From: Scolanthus callimorphus
Taxonomy: Eukaryota > Cnidaria > Anthozoa > Actiniaria > Edwardsiidae
Length of the DNA stretch: 64,000 bases
Direction of reading: 5' to 3'
Assembly: GCA_033964015.1 (NCBI GenBank)
Contig: CM066913.1
Location: 5,989,169-6,053,168, forward strand
Shown here: positions 24,673 to 41,400 of the stretch, piece after piece
Position numbering within the stretch: position 1 is the first letter of the stretch
Layout of the letters: each line of letters begins with the position of its first letter
The notes under the pieces: model-generated
Seen by the model: only the letters and a program-made list of their open reading frames with translations
The model's database searches: none
What the model was told of the DNA's origin: nothing
Translations under genes and position numbers: made by a program

Positions 24673-25206
24673 AACTACGATGGCATATATATATGGGAGA
24701 TTTGGAAGTGCGGGAGTGACCGCAAAATGCGGGAGTTCGCTTCTATGATTCACAGCAAGTCCTAAAACAATTCACCGATCCCACATTCATTTTTTCTACC
24801 TCCCTAGTTACTGTTGCTACGTCGGACAAGCCACCATGTTTCTTTAGCATATAGCATGGAAAAGACTCGATTTCAGAAATATGTTAGAATTTGTCTCATA
24901 TGTTTGAACATGTAATTGATATGAATCTTAAGTATTCATAAAAGCCAAAAGTGTGTATGCTAAAAAATCTCCTACAAACAAAGTGTAACATCTATTTCTC
25001 CTTACTTAAATAATAACAAAGATACTGTAAAATTTTAAGAAAAATTAACAAAAGTAAAATGCTTTGCAGTTTAATATTTACATCCCCTATATTTTGTTCT
25101 GGTTGCCTAGCAACAGCAGATATGTTCAAGGCTGGATACCTGGTCTGCTCTTTTGCCTTATGTTAATAAAATCTATACTGTACATTAATGTGCAAATTGT
25201 TGTCCC

Positions 25207-30887
<5,681 letters not shown>

Positions 30888-31669
30888 TCATGAAATATAT
30901 CAGTCATTGTTCTAGTGTTCTAGGAGTGGAGCAAAGTGTGTTGGACTGTACGCTAAAGTTTGTTCCACGGGCTTTTAAAAACTACAAAATTATGGCTGTC
31001 ACTACTGATTTGTGCAGCGAAGACGGTAAAAATACTGAGAATGTATGAAATTGTCTTGCCATTAAATGGCCTGGGTACTTGGTACTCCCTTTTGCAAGGC
31101 CCCCCATTTGTAGACGTAAATCACGAGCAAAGTATACGATGGAAATTTGCTTAGTAAATCACAAAATAAAGAATTGTTCTACAATACTAGTTGGCATTCT
31201 TATGATATCTGCAAGATTCTATTCTTAGTCTTCTTCTTCCGGGTGGGCCAGACTTCTTCCAGGGGAAGATTCATTGTGAGCTTTGTGCTGTGCGGGTGCC
31301 AAAACAAGCAAAGTCATACTTCTCTCGCAACCCATTCAATATTATTCGCTCCCCATTCAAAAGATTCAATCGAATTCTATTGAATGGGGAGCGAGATTGG
31401 GGGATCGCTATTTGTATCACAACACAATTCAGTCTTGTATGGGGAATAGGGGCCCTTCACTAAAGTGTGCTCTCCCAAGGAATAACCATACAGTAAACAT
31501 GGTTTCGTAAACATTATTTTATAAAATACTTGACAATAATCCTATAAATAATGTAATAATTATATTAAAATTTTAACATCAGAGACTAACTAGCAGCCTG
31601 CTTAGCCCGTGCCGATTAGATTATCCCAAGAACCTTCCCGTCAGTCTTTCAGAGTCTAGGTAACTAAGG

Positions 31670-31876
31670 CCTAGTACATACGCCGCTCTTATCATAAACC
31701 GATGCAATTACAAAATCTCGATAAAACAATATTGTTCGTCCATCTCTGGTCTGCCTGTCACCTAGACTATTCTAAATCATACCGGTAATGTAGAACCCAT
31801 TTAAATGCCCCGATTTTCGCGTAGTTCACGGCAACAGGTTGGATCGGCTCATGATAAGAGCGGCGTATGTACTAGG
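31670..31876. mobile_element. 207-bp MITE
   Basis: CCTAGTACATACGCCGCTCT at the left end is repeated inverted at the right (AGAGCGGCGTATGTACTAGG), with arms of 28 bp. The interior is non-coding. Confidence 0.85.
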
Positions 31877-31879
31877 TTG

Positions 31880-32293
31880 TTTTAGACCCGACACTTTTTG
31901 CTCCGTTTTCAAAAAGATTTGCGTCCACACTTATCGTTTTCGTATCGTTTTCGCCCGTCCACACTACAACGCGTATCCGTACGACGCTCTTATGCATTCA
32001 GTCAGCATGCTCAAACAAGCTCAAAGCATGCGCATTTCGATCTGTCGGCCCGCGAAATTGGTCGGGTTTGCTGTGCTGACGTCATCGTTTTCAGATAGCA
32101 TTGTTTTCACCCGTCCACACTAGAAACAGCGTTTTCAAACAGCTCCGTTTTCAAATCGCTCCACTCTGGAGAGCGTTTTAGGATTGATCCGTTTTTGGTG
32201 ATCGTTTTCGCGTTGTGGTGTGGACGATAGCCGTATCCGGAGAAAAAGTATCCGTTTTCGTTTGAAAACGGAGTAGTGTGGACGGGGTCTTAA
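31880..32293. mobile_element. MITE with TTAGACCCG / CGGGGTCTTAA ends
   Basis: Left GACCCGACACTTTTTGCTCC and right GGAGTAGTGTGGACGGGGTC are imperfect inverted copies. The interior repeats CCGTTTTC, TCGTTTTCG and GTCCACACT phrases. The general form is that of a widespread animal MITE type; assignment to PIF/Harbinger is an inference. Confidence 0.65.
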
Positions 32294-32509
32294 TCATCCC
32301 ACTGAAACATGCTCCGAGGGGATTGTGGCCGTGTATAGTGTGATATAACCAGGGATATGATTGTTGAATGATAGACTTATACATTTGTGATACTAGCTGT
32401 ATATAGTATTAAGAGAATTAGAGAGAAAGCTAGGGGTGAAAGCTAGGGGTGATACTACCCTGTATTTCGGTCCGGATATTTGTAAGAAACTTTACCATTC
32501 GTCACTTAC

Positions 32510-32661
32510 CTGCCCAGGCCCAGGATTCCATTGCAGCCTCGTGCTAAGCATTTGGTCCTCAACATTTCGATAGGAGTCAAATACTCTGTTCTCCCATTCA
32601 GAACTTGGCTGCATTTTGTCGTCAACTCACGGTTCTTCCGTCCTGTGATCATCTCTGACAT
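32510..32661 (-). CDS. Calcyphosine-like first exon, copy c (alternative first exon or duplicate)
   Basis: The minus-strand exon starts MSEMITGRKNREL and ends PIEMLRTKCLARGCNGILGLG plus two bases of Arg, then GTAAGT. It matches the first exon of the complete gene (30631-30767: [13 protein letters not shown]…GIKGLG). The phase is the same, so it could splice directly to exon 2 at 30528. That would give the same protein with a different 50-residue N-terminus. It lies 1.75 kb upstream of the other first exon. Whether it is a second promoter of one gene or the head of a lost tandem copy cannot be told from sequence alone. Confidence 0.82.
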
Positions 32662-33423
32662 AGAAACCCACCACTGACCGACCCACTACAGCCAAACGCT
32701 CCTCTTTCTCCACGAAAGAGTCAAATTAGAGTTTTAAAACGTACGAAATCTCGCGGTATTCAGAGCCCTGGCAAAAGTGTACCCTCGAGTGTATCTTAGC
32801 TACAGTACACATTACAGCACTTTTGTCCCCCTTCGTTGTATTGGCTAGGCCGACAAATATTCATTATTTAAAGAAGTATTTACAAAGAGAAACCACAAAC
32901 TATCTTTGTTGCTAGTAAGAGCAAACTTTCCCTGTCGACGCGGGGTACTCAGACCTCTATTTTTTAAAACGATATAAAAGATTGGACCACATAATAAATA
33001 CAGACTCAGCAAGTGTCTGCTCTCGAAAAAGGATGTTTTTGCTACGTGTTTGAAGCAAAAGAAAAGAGAGAGGGGATGGCAGGGAAGAAAATGACGGGGA
33101 GGTGTAGGATTTACTAGACATTCAAAGGCATACTTTCTTTATTATAAAGCTGAACGGGAAGTTAGGAAATAACTATTTACACATATCATTGTCAAGCCAT
33201 AATGTATCGCCTTTTTTTATATATAATTCAAGTGAACTTGATGTTTGGCATAAATATCAACTTAGCCTCGATACAACCGACTTCGCTGTCGTCTTTCTTT
33301 ACATGTTAGAAAAGTTCTCTTTGGAGGGATTTTTTATAACTGTTATTATAATATACAGGGCAAAACTACTCGATGCTGATTGGCTAAGAGCGATGGCATT
33401 TTTTCTTGACATTGCTTCACACA

Positions 33424-34223
33424 TAGTCCGGCGGATTAGAGCAAATTTTCGAGGAAATTGCGCATTTTAGGCTAAAGCTCCAATTTTTTGCCAGGTGATA
33501 GTTTTCAATGTATTTTTAAATCGTAGATATGGAGGCACGCTAGAATTCTTTCGTAGCGAAAGCTAGGGAGGTTTTAGAGTGAACTATTGTTTAGCTCAAT
33601 AGCAGCCATTTTGAATGCTTTGTTATTCAAATGAGGTTTAGAACTTAGCTTTGCGAACTTTCAAGTTGTTCTCTAGACTGCACAGCCATAGCAGCTCAAC
33701 ATTTGCTAATTCTGAACTATGGATTGGTTTGACTGACTTCGGTTGAACGTCTCCTTAGAGTTTTGGGTGATTATAAAATGTCACGACCAGTTTATTGGGA
33801 ATGTTTGTAATTTATATTGTAAAACAATAGCCTGACTGAGATTTGATAAAATGTTTCAAGAATGACCAACAAATTCTAAAAAATATCAAGATAATTGGTA
33901 CCATGTGTCGAATATGTAAAAAGAAGCTTGTCTCTGAAACTTTCACATGATATTTTCTACCCAGTACTGTGCTATACTCTATAAACACGGACGATAGAAC
34001 AGATTTCACTAAGTGCCGCAGAGCTCATGAATAACAAAGGATTCAAAGATGGCTGCCAATGGCAAAACAATGGTTCACATTAAAACTGTTCTAGCTTTCG
34101 CTACGAATAAAACTTAGCGTGCCTCCATATCTTATCTTCAATACACTACTAAAACCTATTGACATGCAAAGTTTGGTGTCTTTAGCCAAAAGTGCGCAAT
34201 TTTTACGCTAATCCGCCGGACTA
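33424..34223. mobile_element. 800-bp MITE with TAGTCCGGCGGATTAG ends, complete copy
   Basis: TAGTCCGGCGGATTAG at the left and CTAATCCGCCGGACTA at the right are exact inverses, flanked by ACA on both sides. Large internal inverted similarity is present too, including AGCGAAAGCTAG…CTAGCTTTCGCT. The interrupted relative is at 11502-13343. It contains no transposase. Confidence 0.88.
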
Positions 34224-34312
34224 ACATGTCTGAATACGTGTAGTCAACACGCGCGCTGAATTTTGCCCTTTTATATCATAAACATGTAATCACATGTGTT
34301 CCTCGTAAATTT

Positions 34313-34397
34313 AGGGATTAATTTCACTTGTGTTTTCAATTTTTTTCAAATTTTGGAAAAAAATTGAAAACACTCGTGAAATTAATCCCTAATTTTA
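34313..34397. repeat. Hairpin of about 38-bp arms
   Basis: AGGGATTAATTTCAC…GTGTTTTCAATTTTTT pairs with AAAAAATTGAAAACAC…GTGAAATTAATCCCT around a short loop. It probably is a fold-back MITE. Confidence 0.75.
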
Positions 34398-34984
34398 CTC
34401 GGCCCCATGCGATTACCTATAGTAAGTAAGATGAAGATGAGATCTGTCAAAAATCGTTTCCATAAATTAAATGTACTTTAAAATCGGCTTTTATCCTTTC
34501 CTGAAATCGCTGTTAACCACCAAAGCGATGGGGAAGGCACTGGGAACGAGTTGGTTCATTTTTCTCTGGCAACTGATTAAGGTGGCCCATAGCTATTTAC
34601 AAAAAACACAACCTAAAAGTAAATCGCCCTAACTTCCCAAAGTAGATATCATTAGAGGCATCAAAACACATTGTCATTTGTGATGTTTTCCAGGATGAGC
34701 GAATGGAGGAGATCAATTTTGAAACCTGTTTAGTCTAACATGTTTCAGACCTTGTGTGGACGCACCATACTATGTAATAATATTGTACTAGGATATGATT
34801 CGCTGTTAACTTTTAAACGCACTGCGGCACATTAATTTCCTTCACTTTTTAAGGATAAATATCAGAGGCGAAAGGAGATAAAGCATCTGAGGAGATAAAG
34901 CATCTGAGGCGATTAGGCATGTTCTCTCCTGACCGTTTTTATACGCGGAAGATTGTTTGGCTGAAAAATGGAAATGACAAGATC

Positions 34985-35190
34985 TTAATTATCAAGAGCC
35001 CATCAACAAGAGCCTCTATCACCTATGGTGGGTGTCCGAAGCACAGGGAGCCCATCAACAGGAGTCTCCATCACCTATTGGTGGGCGACCGACGCACAGG
35101 GAGCCCATCAACAAGAGTCTCCATAAATAATAATAATAAATAACAGTCTCCATCACCTATAGGTGGGCGTCTGACGCACAAGAGCAGACG
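34985..35190. repeat. Tandem repeat, about 62-bp unit, 3 copies plus AATAAT insert
   Basis: Units read GAGCCCATCAACA…GAG followed by TCTCCATCACCTATTGGTGGGC and CGACGCACAGG. The last copy is split by an (AATAAT)n tract near 35127-35143. It lies downstream of the ORC1 stop codon. A smaller duplication of AGGAGATAAAGCATCTG precedes it (34876-34910). Confidence 0.75.
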
Positions 35191-35474
35191 AATCTATTTT
35201 TAGATTGTAGATTTTGAATCCCAGGAGAATTAGTTGTCATGGTAACAAATTATGCCCCACCTATCAAAAGAAAGATGACTGAAATCTAAAAATACTTTTT
35301 TCCCCTTGAAATGCAAAATCCTATCTAAAAATAGCTTCTTCTACTCCCGTGCATATGGCTAGACCTAGTGGAGTAGATGGAGGCTCCTGTAATTTGGCTG
35401 CTGTAATTAGTAAATCACAGTTCTTGACTGCAATGATCAACTTCTTATCCTCTTTACTTTTCACGCTACTTTTG

Positions 35475-38400
35475 TCACCGTGAACCATCAGCGTTTCGCA
35501 GCGCATATATGACGTCATCTTGATTCACGTTCAGGCGAATTCTCCTCAACTGATCCAAACGTCCTGATTCAACTAATAGGAGGCGACTAGCTCCCAGTCT
35601 ACTCACGATGCCAGAAGCCTCGGTTGTGGTAGGTGGAGGGACACCTATAAAATGAATTATACAAAACAGCAACTTATTAAATTGGCGAACATGAAGGGAA
35701 TTTTTCATATTAAGTGAATTCTCACAAGGCATGGCCTTTTGCTGTGGTGTGGTTCAAGCCCTAAAAAAAACGGATATTGTCCTCAGGATGGGATAGTAAA
35801 GGTCTCTGTAAACCCGTGAGGGGTGTCTTCGGAAAAAATTCTCGTCGCGTCGCAATTTATGCTATGGTAATCAGCTATATTGCTCTATCTTATGAAGTTT
35901 AATTTTTCTTGTATTTTTAAGACACCGAACTAAAAACTACCTTGCTTACTTGAGAAGCTCCAGACCACTAGCGGTTTGTGGCACAATTTCACACTTTGTC
36001 GGATTTTAATCTCGGAGAAAGGAACTGCAAAACCGTGTCAGCGATTAGTAGAAAGTCGCATTTTTTACAGTTTGTGGCCGCAAAATTTATCATAAAATCT
36101 TTTTCAAGTAAAACATAAAAAATTCCCTCACACGGTTTTTTAGTTGTGATAATTTTCTAACGACACAGAAAATTTGAGGCCGATATCTTAAATCGTACGG
36201 GGTCAGGAGCTTCACGAAGTTGAAAATTTGACCTAAAATTAAAGAGCTAGAAAAAGCGTGTAAAGTTAATTCAATGACAGAAAATGAGTGGCGGGCAATA
36301 CAAAAGAATGGACAATGGAAGCCTAGGAAAACAGTTGACGCGTCATTTGAGGTTTTAGAAATATACTTTAGGACTGTATCAAATGAATTTCGGGAAAAAA
36401 GTCATTTTATGAATTTTTACATTTTTACCTTTCACGAGAGTGTTGGGAATTCAAGGGGTCCACCTTGGAAATAATTCCAGGACAGGGAGATCTTACTGGG
36501 GAGGGGATGCAAGGGGAGGAAAGCTCCTGCCGAGGCTGGTGCAGTTTCTTGTACAGTTCCTGTATACCTACCATCAAGATGACAAATGCTACTTAACTGA
36601 TAGTAAACCTAGAAAAAGGAACAAGACAAGGAACCGTCACAATGTGCTAAAAAAATGTTGCTACTGGAAGAGTTTAAGGGGCGTTAGCAAGGATTTTAAA
36701 TGAGTATTTTCAATGTCGTCCCAACTATTTACTGATTTTCGGTTTCGAAAAGGCGGCCTGGTCCCCTGGCTACCCCTCTGAGTTTCGAACCTGAGAAGGG
36801 TAGACGTAGTCACTTAACTTATATTATTTGAATGTTATTTCTCGCAGGAAATAAATAGATAGTAGACCTCGTAATCGTCCTGTGTCGCAATCTGAGCGCG
36901 GCAAAAATGGCGGGAATTTATGCGAGGACATGAGCCAATTAAAACGCTCCTCGCACAGGAATATCGGAAATTATTATACGACTGTGACGTCATTGTACCA
37001 ATTATGGTCAAAATTGAGTTCAAATACCCAGTCCTATTACATGCTAAAAGCCGTATTACACGATTGAACGCCTTATTACACTGTAGCAAACTGTTACGAA
37101 CCGGTTTTGTGATTGAATTTGAATGGCTTCCCGATTACGTGCTTGTAAATTCGTGCGTGTTTTCGAGTGCATCTTGAAAAGAAACGAAAATATTTTTTTC
37201 GTGGTATAAGAAATAACATATATACGGGCGGACATTTTTACTCGGTGCTCGCATTTTTCCGAGCCACGAAACTAGTCAAACATCCGCCCGTATTACATGA
37301 AAAGCATCTAATAAGATATATATGTTAGTATAGATAGTAGAGTATATAAGGTACGGAGTCACGCCAACTCGAAGTTATTATATTAGTATAGATAGATATG
37401 ACGAAACTCTCTCAGTTCACCAAATCATCCATATCTATCCCCGATATCTTGGATAAACCGCACTTTACCTCTCCAAATGTCGCTTCCTCGACCCCTGATC
37501 TTTTAAATTCCGACAAGACCGCTTTGAGTAGCAAACCTTCAAATCTTGATAAGTTCCTGTGGCAAAAACGGCAAAAAAAAAAATGCACCCAATGTCATCG
37601 GGAAAAAGGCTTTCATCTTTCATGACGTTTCGTAAATTTTTAAAAGGACCTCATCATTGTACTTCATAATCAGCGCGCGGCTTTGGCACGATCATATTCA
37701 TCGTCTTTGGTGGCATAACATAACAACATCATATCATCACAGGCAGCCCGAACAAATTTGGGATATAGAGGAAAATAATTTATAAAGGATTTCTAAAATA
37801 AAGGCGGAAAAAATAACTTTGGCTGTCTTCGTTATAATTTTAAAGTATTTTCATCTATACATAAAATTTGATTGGGCTTCCTGTAGTATCATCATCAATA
37901 ACATCATCATTCTCTTTGCCAACACCTACATCCACAATCAACACCACCTTCCTTCCCCTCTCCTCCTCCCCCTCCTTCTCATCATCATCATAATGTCATC
38001 ATCACATGATCAAAACGTCCTACTTACATCATGACTTTGATTTTAGGTGAAGAGAACATCTCCTGGAGAGCCTTGTCCACGTGACTCATCCCAACCAATA
38101 CCGTTGCTCCTTTCTTAGACTTGCCCTGATTGGTTTGTAGCTCGGCAATCTCAACAGATCGTCTGCAGATATCCAAACAGCGCCGAGCATCTCCTGAAAT
38201 AGCAGCGACCTGGAAACCAAGACAAATAGCCCCATATTTATAACAAACAAAAAAATGCGTCCTTTTTAAAGTTTCGCTTTGTTTTCTTGCGCACTGATTC
38301 GCACGAGCGTGCTGTCACGAGTGTAGCATATAATGCCAGCTTGTTACAATGTAACAGATGGCCCTCGTTGCTCTCGCATTATGAGCCCTTCACAAGGGCC

Positions 38401-41400
38401 CGCTTCGCCGTGGTTCTTTGACATTCTCATTCTGTTTCCAGTGAGTGTACATCGCCATCAACAGCTGCTTGGAGCACGGGAGCCGAATGCCCAACATCCA
38501 CGTGAAGTCTTGTCTTCAATCATTGTTATGCCTGCTGTTTGTCGACACCAAGTAATTCTTCAACCTTCCTCCAGCTCCTTCTCTTAGTAGTTCTTTAACA
38601 TGTAAGAGACGGAGGTCATGTGACAAGCAGGGTCATGAGACGGGCCCATGATCCAACATCCATCGTTTAAAACACGCAAAACAAAAGCAAAAACAACAAC
38701 CATAACAACAAGGTCCTCGTCGTGTACAAGAAAATGACACTGGGCACTCGGATCATTGCGCACATTACCTTTCGTGCGACGAGCTGCATGGCGTCTGGGT
38801 CAAACACATTCAAGTCCTTGATCCTTGACAGTACGATCTGCTGTAGCTGTGAGTGGGTGTATGGCTGGAAGGTAATGCGCGTCAGTCCCTGTAGAAACGA
38901 GATAGGAATTCATGATCGCATTAAACAAAAAATACCTTGCTGTGACAGTTGGGTTGCGTCACGCGCAAAAAGGCCTCGAGGCACGTTACTATAGTTTTAC
39001 TTTCAAAGTTTAGTCACGTTCTTAAAATTCCCTATTAGATAAATGGGCTAGATTCTCTCCTACTTCCCTTCTCGATGCTACTCCGGGTATTACAACGCCC
39101 CAAAAATGCATAAAAAGGCCCTAAAATGCCTACAAAATTTAGCGGCCCTTTACCCTTATTTTGCTTTGAACGCCAAAAATGCCTAAAATCACTCCAAAAT
39201 GCCTAACAAATTAGCCATCCATAACCTTATTGTCCTTAAAAAAATGCCGCAGTAACAAACGGCAACTTTAGGAACGGAGGCCTCCTCTTTACTACTCCGC
39301 GGCGCAGATTTCGCACGACTATGAAAATGTTATGGTGCGTTTCGTGCCGTGTCCGTGACGCAACAGTTTGGTGCCATGCCGCCTCCGTGACGTAACAGTA
39401 TGGTACCGTGCCGTGTCCGTGACGTAACAGTATGGTGCCGTGCCGTGTCCGTGACGTAACAGTATGGTGCCGTGCCGCCTCCGTGACGTAACAGTATGGT
39501 GCCGTGCCGTGTCCGTGACGTAACAGTATGGTGCCGTGCCGTGTCCGTGACGTAACAGTATCGTGCCGTGCCGTGTCCATGACGTAACAGTATCGTGCCG
39601 TACCGTGTCCGTGACGCAACAGTTTGGTGCCGTGCCCGTGACGTAACAGTATGGTGCCGTACCGTGTCCGTGACGTAACAGTATGGTGCCGTGCCGCCTC
39701 CGTGACGTAACAGTATGGTGCCGTGCCGTGTCCGTGACGTAACAGTATGGTGCCGTGCCGTGTCCGTGACGTAACAGTATCGTGCCGTGCCGTGTCCATG
39801 ACGTAACAGTATCGTGCCGTACCGTGTCCGTGACGCAACAGTTTGGTGCCGTGCCGTGCCCGTGACGTAACAGTATGGTGCCGTACCGTGTCCGTGACGT
39901 AACAGTATGGTGCCGTGCCGTGTCCGTGACGTAACAGTATGGTGCCGTGCCGCCTCCGTGACGTAACAGTATCGTGCCGTGCCCGTGACGTAACAGTATG
40001 GTGCCGTGCCGTGCCCGTGACGTAACAGTATGGTGCCGTGCCGCCTCCGTGACGTAACAGTATGGTGCCGTGCCGTGTCCGTGACGTAACAGTATGGTGC
40101 CGTGCCGTGTCCGTGACGTAACAGTATCGTGCCGTGCCCGTGACGTAACAGTATGGCGCCGTGCCGTGCCCGTGCCGTAACAGTATGGTGCCGTGCCGTG
40201 CCCGAGACGTAACAGTATGGTGCCGTGCCGTGTCCGTGACGTAACAGTATGGTGCCGTGCCGCCTCCGTGACGTAACAGTATGGTGCCGTGCCGTGTCCG
40301 TGACGTAACAGTATGGTGCCGTGCCGTGCCCGTGACGTAACAGTATGGTGCCGTGCAGTGCCCATGACGCAACAGTATGGTGCTGTGCCGCCTCCGTGAC
40401 GTAACAGTATGAGGCCGTGCCGTGCCCGTGACGTAACAGTATGGTACCGTGCCGCTGCCCGTGACGTAACAGTATCGGTCCGTGCCGTGTCCGTGACGTA
40501 ACAGTATGGTACCGTGCCGTGCCCGTGACGCAACAGTATGGTGCCGTGCCGTGCCCGTGACGTAATAGTATGGTACCGTGCCGTGCCCGTGACGTAACAG
40601 TATCGTGCCGTGCCGTGTCCGTGACATAACAGTATCGGTCCGTGCCGTGTCCGTGACGTAACAGTATCGTGCCGTACCGTGTTCCTTGCCAATTCACAGT
40701 CAAACGAAATCTGCTCTTAAATCACACTTACCAGTCTACTCTGTACTCTGTTGATCATGATTCGCTCAGGCAAGTCCATAGTGTTAGCGATCGCCAGGAC
40801 GATTAGTTTCGATTGACGTCGTGTAGGCCACTCAAACAAGTTGTACATCACACCCTGTTTGCGCGTCCAAAGTAAATCCAGCTGAAAATTAATACAAGAT
40901 GACAAGCTGTAAAGTAAATGTTAAAGATCATAGTGGGTGCCGAGTTGTGTAGCAAAAGTTGCAAGACAAATTGGATGTGGTATGGAATACGTCCAATACT
41001 GTTGCAAAACAGAACGTTTCTGCCACACGAGTAATGCTGATTTAAAGGTGTATACCTCATCCACTAGTAGAATGACACACTCCATGTCAGGTGTCCCTTT
41101 GCTCATCATCTTGTCTAACAGCTCCGAAGCATGCGTGGGAGTGGCCTTTTGACCAGTCAGTTTCTAGAGTAAAGAAATGTATTAAAGGGTTTGAGTAGTG
41201 CACGAGGGCTGAAAAGACAACCACATGTGTACAGAGATCATATGAGATGTACAGGTTTTGTTGCTGTGGTGTACACTTTCTCTAACCTCAGAAACAAATC
41301 CACCTCCTGCGACTTTAAAATGCTTGCTCCTCTCACCTCTTGTTGCTTTGCAACTTATTTCAGCTTTTGTCAATAGAGCAGATTTCGTATGACTGGGAAA

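Larger units (their letters stand above)
18453..25206. other. Intergenic region between calcyphosine-like copies; MITEs only
   Basis: No exon was recognised. Structures seen are a MITE at 19670-19852 with CAGCACATCGATG ends, and a fold-back at 19855-19972 (ACCATTATCCTGC and its inverse, with GCAGAATATC arms). A C-run lies at 19993-20008. Elements with repeated CCTAAAAGGTACC phrases lie at 20040-20397 and 24320-24670. A 134-bp MITE at 20998-21131 has ATGCTGTCCGATTAAG ends. The remainder (about 21.2-24.3 kb) is AT-rich with nothing I can assign. Confidence 0.5.

Noticed and set aside
35321..35518. Minus-strand frame ending GVEEAIFR, reminiscent of ORC1 GVEEATF
   Set aside because: It lies downstream of the ORC1 stop codon. 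The genuine GVEEATFGE segment is in exon 12 at 37469-37556.
36920..37177. 85-codon plus-strand frame in an ORC1 intron
   Set aside because: Composition looks protein-like, but there is no motif or splice context. It was not called as a gene.
37398..37625. Plus-strand 75-codon frame starting MTKLSQFTK
   Set aside because: It is antisense to ORC1 exon 12 and reflects that exon's open frame.
36605..38027. Possible loss of the ORC1 winged-helix exon to repeat insertions
   Set aside because: First suspected because no long frame was visible. The 88-bp exon (37469-37556) and the 37-bp exon (36572-36608) were then found and restore the full frame.
39236..40703. Three overlapping minus-strand open frames of about 460 codons (His/Arg/Thr-rich repeats)
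   Set aside because: They are the three frames of a 32-bp tandem repeat; all stay open because the unit lacks stops and 32 is not a multiple of 3. They lie in an ORC1 intron.
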